DNA of 35,310 nt from an uncultured Roseburia sp. (GTDB lineage: Bacteria; Bacillota; Clostridia; Lachnospirales; Lachnospiraceae), in contig CANONN010000037.1 in the NCBI GenBank assembly GCA_947567625.1, forward strand, positions 1 to 35,310, read 5' to 3'. Under the pieces are notes generated by a model, which saw nothing but the letters and a program-made list of their open reading frames with translations, searched no databases and was not told the origin of the DNA. Below, piece after piece: positions 25,368 through 33,181 of the stretch. The position numbers were made by a program, and so were the translations under genes. Each line of letters begins with the position of its first letter. The stretch's first letter is position 1.

Positions 25368-25517
25368 TTATGCACCGCATATCATCAGTAGAAACGAGCT
25401 TACCAAGCGATAAATCAATCCCCCATGTCTCAATAATCCGGCCAACATACCGATCAAAATACCACCCGCCGCCAAATACAAAAAACCGACACCAAAATGC
25501 TCCGATAAAAACTCCAT
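25368..25517 (-). CDS. 49-residue pilin-like membrane peptide
   Basis: The product begins MEFLSEHFGVGFLYLAAGG and is almost entirely hydrophobic, with Gly-rich helices. ME-x5-FG aligns with the other three pilin-like starts in the operon. The longer open frames across this stretch are translations of the structured leader. The start ATG follows GGGGA by 5 nt. Function unknown; probably a minor pilin or an assembly platform peptide. Confidence 0.65.
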   Translation of the reverse strand: MEFLSEHFGVGFLYLAAGGILIGMLAGLLRHGGLIYRLVSSFLLMICGA

Positions 25518-25530
25518 AAAAATCCCCATT

Positions 25531-25632
25531 TCTGCGCACGTTTTTTGCGCATAACAAATTTGTGACAAGTGCGCGCAGACACAAAATAGCCAACGTGAAC
25601 AAGTTCACGTGTGAAAAAGGTATTTTTCACAC
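25531..25632 (-). promoter_or_regulatory. Structured leader, copy 2 (pseudoknot-capable)
   Basis: Before the 49-residue gene the minus strand holds, in order: a 10-bp hairpin (25609-25632), a 6-bp GTGAAC/GTTCAC hairpin (25594-25608 region), and two interleaved stems. Stem 1 is TTTGTG (25580-25585) with CACAAA (25559-25564). Stem 2 is TCTGCGC (25573-25579) with GCGCAGA (25531-25537). The second stem's left arm lies in the loop of the first, an H-type pseudoknot layout, ending just before the ribosome binding site. The same arrangement precedes tadA. Confidence 0.7.
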
Positions 25633-25656
25633 TACTTCCTCCCTTACAATTGTCAT

Positions 25657-25764
25657 TCAAAAAGATGTGATATACCATAAAAGTCCCGCAAACATGGCAG
25701 TGACTGCAAAGCCTGCCAATATCCCCAATAGCGTCTCTCCGTACTCCCCGATAATTATTTCCAT
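25657..25764 (-). CDS. 35-residue pilin-like membrane peptide
   Basis: Not visible as a long frame, but the 35 codons starting MEIIIGEYGETLLGILAGF encode one hydrophobic helix and fit the ME-x5-YG start shared with the pilin and two other operon proteins. GGAG lies 10 nt before the ATG. It stands between the TadE-like gene and structured leader copy 2, in the same orientation. Probably a pilin-like subunit; too short to say more. Confidence 0.65.
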   Translation of the reverse strand: MEIIIGEYGETLLGILAGFAVTAMFAGLLWYITSF

Positions 25765-25892
25765 GCTCACATTTCTCCTTCTTCTACAGTTTCTGTGATC
25801 TGAAACATCCTGTGATCGCACTATGCTAAGAAAGCCAAAAACATACGCCGCATATTTGACTCATTGACATTTCTTGAATCATACCAGAAGTA

Positions 25893-26228
25893 TCATCTGG
25901 CGATTCCTCTTGTCGTCTTCATCTCAGTAATGCCAAGAAGCGGAATTTGATACGGATAATGCAATACGATCTCTGCCATCTTGACATCCGCCTCCCTGTC
26001 ATAGTAAGCGCACTGCACATCAAGCGTATACCCCGCGTCCGCAGCCTGCTCTATACAATAGCGGATGACCTGAGGATTGAAATTGCTGCTCTCAATCTCT
26101 GCTACCACCGCCGCTTTATATTCTTTGGCCGCCGATATATCGGCGTTTATCGTCACTACGGCCAGACAGATCAAAATATTAACCAACAAAACCAGCACAA
26201 TGCTAAACGCACTTATAATATGTTTCAC
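25893..26228 (-). CDS. TadE-like minor pilin
   Basis: A 112-residue protein starting at GTG 26228, with one N-terminal helix (about 4-26, ISAFSIVLVLLVNILICLAVV) and a soluble domain with two Cys. This matches TadE-like pseudopilins of Firmicute Tad loci. GGAGG lies 7 nt before the GTG; the longer frame to 26264 is an artefact of the duplicated start upstream. It follows the TadB/TadC-like gene. Confidence 0.75.
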   Translation of the reverse strand: MKHIISAFSIVLVLLVNILICLAVVTINADISAAKEYKAAVVAEIESSNFNPQVIRYCIEQAADAGYTLDVQCAYYDREADVKMAEIVLHYPYQIPLLGITEMKTTRGIAR

Positions 26229-26293
26229 TTCCACACCTCCATAACGGCACAATGCTAAACGCACTTATAATATGTTTTACTTTCGCACCTTCC
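26195..26293 (-). repeat. 52-bp direct duplication of a pilin gene start
   Basis: The ribosome binding site, start codon and first codons of the TadE-like gene (26195-26240) recur 52 bp upstream at 26247-26293 with few changes. In the upstream copy the start codon is GTA instead of GTG and the Shine-Dalgarno is altered (GGAAGG for GGAGG), so only the inner copy can start the gene. Confidence 0.9.
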
Positions 26294-26314
26294 AGTCTTA
26301 TGCACTGCATGTTC

Positions 26315-27751
26315 TCACTGCGCCACTCCCATGCTGCCGAGAATCTGAAACATCACGATCATCCCTGTCGTCATATCGAGCAGCAGCTTGGCTGTTGCTG
26401 CAACCACCGGATAAGAAAAAATCAGCCTCATGTGAAAAGTCGCCGTCTGATTTTGCAGCTGATCTGCGGCTGCCTGCATTTCATTGACCCTGCTGATAAA
26501 ATGATTCATCTGTATCCTCACATCTCCGGTGCCATTCTCTGAGATCGCATGCATCATTTTCATACACCCTGCGACCTCCGGCAAGTCAAACTCCTTACAA
26601 AACCCGGTATACACGCCTGCCTGACCCGGCGATCTTTTCATGCGCCCGATCAATTCATCGAGTTCCCCCCACAGTACGGCCGGCGCCCGCTCCCTGGACT
26701 TTTGAACCGCCACTTCCACATTATTATGCTGCAACAGCAACGCCATCTCCATCAGCCATTCGGGCAGAGCCAGACGCATCTCCTTTGTGACATCTTTTTT
26801 CGCCAGGCGGTATCCGAACCTCTTTCTCTTCACACTGCCGGAATCGTAATCTTTGACGATGCGCCAGCACTGCCTGATATAGCTCTCCTCTTTACCGCTC
26901 TCCTCTTTTAACCAACCGGCGGTAAGGCTTCTGGCGCTTTTGACATAGACATAATACAAAAATAATAGAAACAAGACCGACGATGCCTGGATGATGCCAA
27001 TTTGAAAGATGTTGACGTCGCTGCGCGCCGCGAACAATCCTTTCATACCGTCTATCACATAGAGCGCGACCGCGCACAAAACCACTGCCACCGTGATGGA
27101 AATCACATTGTCTGTATGGCTCTTTTTCTTTTCCGCCTGCAAGTGATATCCGCGCTTCTTCCAGAGCTCCAAATCCTCCAGCAAAAGCATAACAGAATCC
27201 TCGGCCTCCCCTCCATAATTCTCCACATTCTTGAGCAGATTATGTATCATGTGAATTTTTCTGCACTGATAGCGGTTCTCAACAATCTGAAGGCTTTCGT
27301 TTAGAATCCCCAGAGAAGAATCGCTCCTGCCCGTCTCCATATGGCGTATCGCCTGATCTAACGTCTGGCGCATCAACCCCTGGTCGAAAAGCTCCCTGCT
27401 CTCTTTTAAGGCGCTTAAGACTTTCCCTGTCTTTAAAAAAGAGTACAGCACCTGCTCCATATAATCTGCCGCGTCTGCAAAGCGCTTCTGTTCATACATT
27501 TTTTTGTACATATCCAGCACCAGCAGAGGCAGCAGGCATACCGCCACCGCGGTTACGAGGAAAAAGCCCGGCGCTGCCAGCTTAAAAACCGCTCCGACTG
27601 TGCTAATTCCCGCCAAAACCGCAAGCATCCAGATACCCTGCGTTTTCCACGAAAAATGATATCCATATACATGTACCTCCTTTGCCAAATTTTTTGGATG
27701 CAGCAGTTTTAGGCTGCTCCACAAACTTCCCTCCCGCTGTTTTTTCTTCAT
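26315..27751 (-). CDS. TadB/TadC-like pilus assembly membrane protein
   Basis: Platform protein of Tad/Flp pilus assembly. The 478 residues contain paired N-terminal helices (about 40-80), a cytoplasmic helical T2SSF-like region (about 85-210), further helix pairs (about 218-280) and a second helical region ending in C-terminal helices (about 445-475). This looks like a fused or two-module GspF-type protein doing the job of TadB and TadC; no second platform gene is present. The start ATG overlaps the tadA stop (ATGA), so translation is coupled. Confidence 0.82.
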   Translation of the reverse strand: MKKKQREGSLWSSLKLLHPKNLAKEVHVYGYHFSWKTQGIWMLAVLAGISTVGAVFKLAAPGFFLVTAVAVCLLPLLVLDMYKKMYEQKRFADAADYMEQVLYSFLKTGKVLSALKESRELFDQGLMRQTLDQAIRHMETGRSDSSLGILNESLQIVENRYQCRKIHMIHNLLKNVENYGGEAEDSVMLLLEDLELWKKRGYHLQAEKKKSHTDNVISITVAVVLCAVALYVIDGMKGLFAARSDVNIFQIGIIQASSVLFLLFLYYVYVKSARSLTAGWLKEESGKEESYIRQCWRIVKDYDSGSVKRKRFGYRLAKKDVTKEMRLALPEWLMEMALLLQHNNVEVAVQKSRERAPAVLWGELDELIGRMKRSPGQAGVYTGFCKEFDLPEVAGCMKMMHAISENGTGDVRIQMNHFISRVNEMQAAADQLQNQTATFHMRLIFSYPVVAATAKLLLDMTTGMIVMFQILGSMGVAQ

Positions 27752-28812
27752 CGTCCCTCTTCCAAATACTCCTTCCAATGTTCGCAGGCAAACGGCTGTC
27801 GAATACCGGCATACACAAATTTCCGTAAGATCTCCGGCGGCAGCTGTACCGATATCACCTTTCCGTCCTTCACCAGCATGTAGATTTTATTTTCTTCCTG
27901 TTCTCTGCTGTAAAAACACAGCTGATCAATATAGCGGTGCAGCTTCCCCTCCGGCGTGCGGACACAGCGTATCAATATTCCGACATTCACATAGCGGTAG
28001 ATTCTGTTTTCCATGCGGTCCGCATCCTGCACGCTCTCCATCATATTGGATATGCGGTCGGGCAGTTTGCGCAGATCATCCAGATGAATCGTTGTGAAAC
28101 CGTTGACTCCCGTACTCCACTGTTCCAACAGCGAAGTCACCTCCAGGGAACGCGCCTCTGACAAAATCAGCCACTTGGGATTCTGCCGCAGGCAAGCCTT
28201 GATCGCGTCCGTATAAGAAAATCCCGGTCCGATTCTAAGCTCTATTGCATCGGCCCCCGGGTTGAGATCGCTGTAATGAATTTCCAGGGAATCCTCAATC
28301 GTTATAACCCGCTCTTCTTTGGGGATAAACTGCATAAAAAACTTGGCACACTCTGTTTTCCCCGCGCCCGGTTCTCCTCCAAAGACAAAATTCATGCGGG
28401 CCAGCACACAATTAATCAATAATTGCAGCACTTCCGCGCGACAAAAACCAGTTTCGATCATATCGGTTATATGATTTCTCACGATGCAGGGTGACTTGCG
28501 TATACAGATGCTGATTCCGGACGCAGCAGCAGAGGCGTGTATCATGCTGATACGCAATTCTTTGGTGTCTGCCTCCAGCACCCGGTTGGCATTATTAAAC
28601 TGCCGATTGACACAGTTTGAGATATTGTGCGTAAACGCACGAATAAATGATTCTGAAACCGCCTCGCTCACACGGTAGCGTCCGCGTTTTAAGTCCGTCA
28701 CCCAAAGTTCGCTGCCATTATAGTCCACATCCGTCACCTCGGGAACTTGCAAATATTTCCAAAAGATACCAAACTGCTCTTTGGTCGGCTCAAAATTCAA
28801 TATGTCTCCCAT
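27748..28812 (-). CDS. tadA: Tad pilus assembly ATPase (TadA/CpaF-like)
   Basis: VirB11/GspE-type hexameric ATPase that powers pilus assembly. From ATG 28812 (354 residues): N-terminal domain, Walker A GEPGAGKT (146-153), Asp box EDSLEIH (173-179), a Walker B-like LILSEAR (215-221) and His box TTIH (240-243). It is shorter than many TadA proteins, with a reduced N-terminus. The start lies after the structured leader at 28826-28909; the frame to 28866 is a translation of that leader. Confidence 0.92.
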   Translation of the reverse strand: MGDILNFEPTKEQFGIFWKYLQVPEVTDVDYNGSELWVTDLKRGRYRVSEAVSESFIRAFTHNISNCVNRQFNNANRVLEADTKELRISMIHASAAASGISICIRKSPCIVRNHITDMIETGFCRAEVLQLLINCVLARMNFVFGGEPGAGKTECAKFFMQFIPKEERVITIEDSLEIHYSDLNPGADAIELRIGPGFSYTDAIKACLRQNPKWLILSEARSLEVTSLLEQWSTGVNGFTTIHLDDLRKLPDRISNMMESVQDADRMENRIYRYVNVGILIRCVRTPEGKLHRYIDQLCFYSREQEENKIYMLVKDGKVISVQLPPEILRKFVYAGIRQPFACEHWKEYLEEGR

Positions 28813-28825
28813 AAAAATTCCCATT

Positions 28826-28980
28826 TCTGCGCTGCTTTTGCGCATAAGCGACTTTGTGACAAGCAACGCGCAGACACAAATCGCCGTGTGAGAAATTTAT
28901 TTTTCACACTAATCACCATGCCTTTCTCACAGCCTGCGCTATGACGGCCGCAGGCACGATATTGGCCACATGAACTGTGG
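28826..28980 (-). promoter_or_regulatory. Structured leader, copy 1 (pseudoknot-capable), before tadA
   Basis: Between the pilin stop and tadA the minus strand can form CCACA/TGTGG (28966-28980), GCCTGCG/CGCAGGC (28932-28955) and GTGTGA/TCACAC (28886-28909) hairpins. Two interleaved stems follow: TTTGTG (28875-28880) with CACAAA (28853-28858), and TCTGCGC (28868-28874) with GCGCAGA (28826-28832). Arm order and spacing match copy 2 at 25531-25632 within 1 nt, while linkers differ. None of the hairpins has a T-run, so termination is less likely than RNA processing or translational control. Confidence 0.7.
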
Positions 28981-28983
28981 TCT

Positions 28984-29151
28984 CTATGACCGCAAACCGT
29001 TCATGCTGCTAAAAAAACCAGTCAATGCCGACTTAAACTCCTGGGCGATATAACCGTCAGAACCGAGCGCCGCCACTAAAATTGCCCCCAGCGCCAAAAG
29101 TACGATCACTGCCAAAATCGCGTTGCCGTAATGTTTCATCACTTGTTCCAT
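28984..29151 (-). CDS. Flp-like pilin
   Basis: A 55-residue protein beginning MEQVMKHYGNAILAVIVLL, with one helix (about 10-29) and a short tail with Gly-Ser-Asp and a Phe/Ser-rich end. Size and position just before tadA suit the major pilin. No classical prepilin cleavage site (Gly before a mature Glu5/Tyr6) is present, and no prepilin peptidase gene lies in the window. GGAG lies about 10 nt before the ATG at 29151. Confidence 0.75.
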   Translation of the reverse strand: MEQVMKHYGNAILAVIVLLALGAILVAALGSDGYIAQEFKSALTGFFSSMNGLRS

Positions 29152-29305
29152 AATTGCTATTCTCCTCTTCTTTTTTTTTAATCCATTCACATAAAAACGA
29201 TTGTATCCCACAATTGCCCGTCATACGATCATCACATAACCGCCGATTAGCGTAACGATGCGATTCTCTTTTATGTATGACGCGTCTCTTCGCCGTACAA
29301 TGTAC

Positions 29306-29911
29306 CTATGCCAGATTGAGATGACGCAGTAAAAGCGTCGACGTCCGCAGTAGCTCCTGCATAAAAAGACGGTTTTTCTCGTTTCTGGCCTGCTGCCGCT
29401 CCAAAAAATCTGTCAGTCTGCCCTGCTGTGTATAATGCACAAATTCATTGTTATACGGAATCAAACCGATATCCTGCCTTTCGATTCGGTACATACAAGC
29501 AATAAAATCACGGTTCATTGTCCCATGGCTCTGATAACTGCCCAACAGATAGACAGCATTTTCAAAACACATCATATGACGCTCCATCAACTGCTCCCAT
29601 GCCCGCCTCTGCTGCGGCATATTAATCACAATCAAATCTGCCTGGCGCATCTGCCGCACGACTCTCTCATCCTGCTTTGCACCGCAGTCATAGAACTCAA
29701 GCGCTTCACCCTCAGTTTCACCCGAACTGTGCGCGCGGAGCAATTTGGCCTGCTCACGATACAAATCATAATACTCTTGCCTGACACCGCGAAAGCGGTA
29801 CACATGAATGGGATGCCCCGCACATGTCCTAGCTATCAGCGCCGCCATGGTATACATGTTCTGTGTGGTCTCAAAAGGCGCAGTTTCACCCCAAAATATT
29901 ATTTTCATCAT
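29306..29911 (-). CDS. TadZ/CpaE-like protein without a P-loop
   Basis: A 201-residue protein that begins MKIIFWGETAPFETTQNMYT, the position of the deviant Walker A of ParA/MinD-like TadZ proteins, but no Gly-Lys-Thr is present. It keeps a later strand-like LIVINMPQ (about 93-100). It may be a pseudo-ATPase that localises the pilus machinery. It is first in the operon, with GGGAG 5 nt before ATG 29911 and promoter at 30010-30038. Identification rests on this start and the locus. Confidence 0.7.
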   Translation of the reverse strand: MMKIIFWGETAPFETTQNMYTMAALIARTCAGHPIHVYRFRGVRQEYYDLYREQAKLLRAHSSGETEGEALEFYDCGAKQDERVVRQMRQADLIVINMPQQRRAWEQLMERHMMCFENAVYLLGSYQSHGTMNRDFIACMYRIERQDIGLIPYNNEFVHYTQQGRLTDFLERQQARNEKNRLFMQELLRTSTLLLRHLNLA

Positions 29912-30009
29912 CTCTTCTCCCGTTGTGGAATCTTTCCGAAATATCGGACTTGAAAAACTCTGTGATAAAACGATAGATTTAAAAAGATATTGACTTATAA
30001 GATGGGATT

Positions 30010-30038
30010 ATCATACTTCTCTTTTCCGAAAAAGTAAA
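30010..30038 (-). promoter_or_regulatory. Promoter of Tad operon
   Basis: TTTACT (30033-30038) and TATGAT (30010-30015), 17 nt apart on the minus strand, about 100 nt before the first gene. It directly follows the purB terminator. Confidence 0.65.
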
Positions 30039-30080
30039 GCATTATTTTTATCTTTGTACAACATGTATAATTTTATAGCC

Positions 30081-30119
30081 CAAAACAGGGGCGATTTTTT
30101 AACCAAAACCACCCCTGTG
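30081..30119 (-). terminator. Terminator of pur operon
   Basis: A 7-bp ACAGGGG/CCCCTGT stem (30112-30118 with 30085-30091) then TTTT on the minus strand, about 30 nt past the purB stop. Confidence 0.8.
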
Positions 30120-30149
30120 CCATACATTCTAATATTCCCGGACTCTCAT

Positions 30150-31601
30150 TTATACATTGATTTCCGCTTTTGCGCCGAGCACTTCCCGATTGGCATCCAA
30201 CACCGGCCGGACCACTTCGGCGATAAATTTTTCTACCTGCAGCGGGGCGCGCCCCACATATCTGGACGGCTCCATCGCCGCCAAAAGCTCTTCCATCGTA
30301 AGATTAAACTCAGGATCGGCCGCAATCAGCTCCAACAGATTGTTTTCTCTGCCCTCTTCCTTGACATTTTTGCCTGCCTGCATAGACAATGTACGGATTT
30401 TCTCGTGCAGTTCCTGGCGGTTGCCGCCGTTCTTGACTGCGTCCATCATGATATTCTCCGTCGCCATAAAGGGAAGCTCAGACATCAGACGCCTGGTAAT
30501 CACTTTCTCATAGACTACCAGCCCGTCCACCACGTTCAGGCACAGATCAAGGATACCGTCTACTGCAAGAAATCCTTCCGGGATGGAAAGACGCTTGTTG
30601 GCAGAGTCATCCAACGTGCGCTCAAACCACTGTGTCGCCGAGGTGATTGCCGGGTTTAAGGCGTCGATCATGACATAGCGCGACAAAGATGCAATGCGCT
30701 CTGAACGCATCGGATTGCGCTTGTAGGCCATGGCGGAAGAACCGATCTGATTTTTCTCAAAAGGCTCCTCCACTTCTTTCAGATGCTGCAATAAACGGAT
30801 ATCATTTGACATCTTGTGCGCGCTGGCCGCAATACCCGCCAGCACATTTGCCACCCTGGTATCCACCTTGCGGGAATATGTCTGCCCGGATACGGCATAG
30901 CACTGCGAAAATCCCATCTTCCCGGCTATCATCGGGTCGATTTTGTCAATCGTCTCCTGATCGCCGTCAAAAAGTTCCAGAAAACTTGCCTGCGTGCCAG
31001 TGGTGCCCTTCGAGCCGAGCAGCTTTAACGTGCTCTGCACATATTCAAGGTCCTCCAAATCCATCAAAAACTCCTGCGCCCAGAGAGTGGCGCGTTTTCC
31101 CACGGTCGTGGGCTGCGCCGGCTGAAAATGAGTAAACGCCAGCGTGGGAAGCGCTTTATACTGCTCGGCAAACTCTGCGAGCTTGGCAATGACATTTACC
31201 AGCTTTTTATGTACCAGCTTAAGCGCCTCGCTCATCACGATAATATCTGTGTTGTCACCGACATAGCAGGACGTAGCGCCCAGATGAATGATGCCCGCCG
31301 CCTTTGGGCACTGCTGCCCATAGGCGTACACATGGCTCATCACATCATGGCGGACAAGTTTTTCCCGCTCTTTTGCCACGTCATAATTGATATCATGAAT
31401 ATGCGATTTCATCTCATCGATCTGTTCCTGCGTGATGACAGGCTTACCGTTTTCGCAGAGCCCTAACTCCATCTCCGTCTCCGCAAGGGCAATCCACAGT
31501 TTTCTCCATGTGGAAAATTTCATATCCTGCGAAAATATATACTGCATCTCTTGGCTCGCATAGCGCTCCGACAGTGGACTTGTATATCTGTCTGTACTCA
31601 T
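30150..31601 (-). CDS. purB: Adenylosuccinate lyase
   Basis: Cleaves SAICAR to AICAR and adenylosuccinate to AMP. The 483 residues carry the superfamily signature SSAMAYKRNPMRSERI (288-303, catalytic Ser in the flexible loop), the THxQ motif FTHFQPAQPT (156-165) and HDVMSH (85-90). It is last in purC-purF-purB, 44 nt after purF. GAGG lies 4 nt before the ATG. Confidence 0.97.
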   Translation of the reverse strand: MSTDRYTSPLSERYASQEMQYIFSQDMKFSTWRKLWIALAETEMELGLCENGKPVITQEQIDEMKSHIHDINYDVAKEREKLVRHDVMSHVYAYGQQCPKAAGIIHLGATSCYVGDNTDIIVMSEALKLVHKKLVNVIAKLAEFAEQYKALPTLAFTHFQPAQPTTVGKRATLWAQEFLMDLEDLEYVQSTLKLLGSKGTTGTQASFLELFDGDQETIDKIDPMIAGKMGFSQCYAVSGQTYSRKVDTRVANVLAGIAASAHKMSNDIRLLQHLKEVEEPFEKNQIGSSAMAYKRNPMRSERIASLSRYVMIDALNPAITSATQWFERTLDDSANKRLSIPEGFLAVDGILDLCLNVVDGLVVYEKVITRRLMSELPFMATENIMMDAVKNGGNRQELHEKIRTLSMQAGKNVKEEGRENNLLELIAADPEFNLTMEELLAAMEPSRYVGRAPLQVEKFIAEVVRPVLDANREVLGAKAEINV

Positions 31602-31645
31602 ATTTCCTCATTTCTGCCATTATTCGGCCTATATTAAATTATAAT

Positions 31646-33115
31646 TTATTTTTCATACTCTCCGCGGATATCCTCTTTCGGCGGTTCCATGGGGTATTTA
31701 CCGGTAAAACATCCGGTACAAATCGGGACGTTGCCTACCATCTCGTTTAATCTTGGCAGCTCCAGATATCCGAGTGAATCTGCGCCGATCACCTGCCTGA
31801 TTTCTTCTATCGTGCGGTTGTAAGCGATCAACTGCTTCTGTTCCGGTATGTCCACGCCGAAATAGCATGGCCACAAAAACGGCGGGGAGCTGATTCGCAC
31901 ATGTACCTCCGTCGCACCGGCGTCACGAAGCATACGCACAATTCGATCGGACGTCGTGCCACGCACGATAGAATCGTCGATCATAATAATGCGCTTTCCC
32001 GCAACCGCCTCCTTCAATACATTGAGCTTCACACGCACGCTGGACTCACGGCTGCTCTGTTTGGGCTTGATAAATGTCCTGCCGACATATCCGTTTTTGA
32101 CAAACGCCGTCCCGTAAGGTATCCCGGACTGTAGCGAATAACCGAGCGCCGCGGCATTGCCGGACTCCGGGACCCCCACCACCAAATCCGCTTCCACCGG
32201 CGAATCCATGGCAAGATAGCGCCCTGCCGCGATACGGGAGGCATAGACACTGACTCCGTCAAAATGGCTGTCCGGTCTGGCAAAATAAATGTACTCGAAA
32301 ATGCATCTGGCCTCCTGCTGCCTGGGCAGCGCATGGGACAAATCGGACGAAATCCCTTTTTCCGGCGTGATCGTCACCACTTCCCCTGGCAGTACGTCTC
32401 TTACATACTCCGCACCGATCGTATCGAGTGCACAAGTCTCGGAAGCCAAAATATAAGCATTGTCACGTTTCCCGATACAAAGAGGTTTAAAACCGTAGGG
32501 ATCTCGGGCCCCAATCAGCTTTCTGGGACTCATCACTACGAGTGAGTAAGCTCCCTTTATCTTGCTGCAGGCCCGGCCGACCGCCTCCTCCACCGTACCG
32601 CACTTCAGCCGCTCTCTGGCGATATGGTAGGCAATGACCTCAGAGTCGATGGTTGTCTGAAAAATAGCGCCGGTATATTCCAAGTCATGGCGCAGCTCCG
32701 ACGCATTGATCAGATTACCGTTATGCGCCAAAGCGAGCGTTCCCTTGACATAGTTGAGCACCAGAGGCTGGGCATTTTCCCTGGTAGAAGAGCCGGCTGT
32801 AGAATAGCGCACATGCCCGACGCCAATATCCCCGCGCATGGACTCCAAATCCTCCTGCGTAAACACTTCGTTTACCAGGCCCATGCCTTTGTAGGCCGTG
32901 ACTTTCCCTTTCGGTCCGTTCGTCTCACTGACCGCAATGCCGCAGCTCTCCTGCCCCCGGTGCTGCAGGGCAAATAACCCGTAATATATTGTGGACGCGA
33001 CATCGCCGCCGTCAAAATCATAAATGCCAAATACGCCACATTCTTCGTGCAGACAATCTTCCATACAAGCCTCATCACAAATCTGTATATCTATTTTACA
33101 ATTTTCTTTCTTCAT
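31646..33115 (-). CDS. purF: Amidophosphoribosyltransferase (PurF, Fe-S type)
   Basis: First committed step of purine synthesis: PRPP plus glutamine to phosphoribosylamine. From ATG 33115 (489 residues): a short propeptide before the Ntn nucleophile Cys26 (EECGVFG), PRPP-binding IMIDDSIVRGTTS (377-389), and four Cys at 271, 417, 466 and 469 that match the [4Fe-4S] ligands of the Bacillus-type enzyme, so maturation and oxygen sensitivity are expected. GAGG lies 6 nt before this ATG; upstream ATGs at 33127 and 33121 overlap the site. Confidence 0.97.
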   Translation of the reverse strand: MKKENCKIDIQICDEACMEDCLHEECGVFGIYDFDGGDVASTIYYGLFALQHRGQESCGIAVSETNGPKGKVTAYKGMGLVNEVFTQEDLESMRGDIGVGHVRYSTAGSSTRENAQPLVLNYVKGTLALAHNGNLINASELRHDLEYTGAIFQTTIDSEVIAYHIARERLKCGTVEEAVGRACSKIKGAYSLVVMSPRKLIGARDPYGFKPLCIGKRDNAYILASETCALDTIGAEYVRDVLPGEVVTITPEKGISSDLSHALPRQQEARCIFEYIYFARPDSHFDGVSVYASRIAAGRYLAMDSPVEADLVVGVPESGNAAALGYSLQSGIPYGTAFVKNGYVGRTFIKPKQSSRESSVRVKLNVLKEAVAGKRIIMIDDSIVRGTTSDRIVRMLRDAGATEVHVRISSPPFLWPCYFGVDIPEQKQLIAYNRTIEEIRQVIGADSLGYLELPRLNEMVGNVPICTGCFTGKYPMEPPKEDIRGEYEK

Positions 33116-33181
33116 TTCCATCCTCATGCGCAACTGCTGCGTGCTTACTCAGTTACTCCTACTGATTTGGCCAAACTTTGC

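Noticed and set aside
25357-25608. 83-residue frame in the pilus operon
   Set aside because: It reads the structured leader and then the 49-residue gene in the wrong frame; the frame from 25517 has the ribosome binding site and a membrane-helix pattern.
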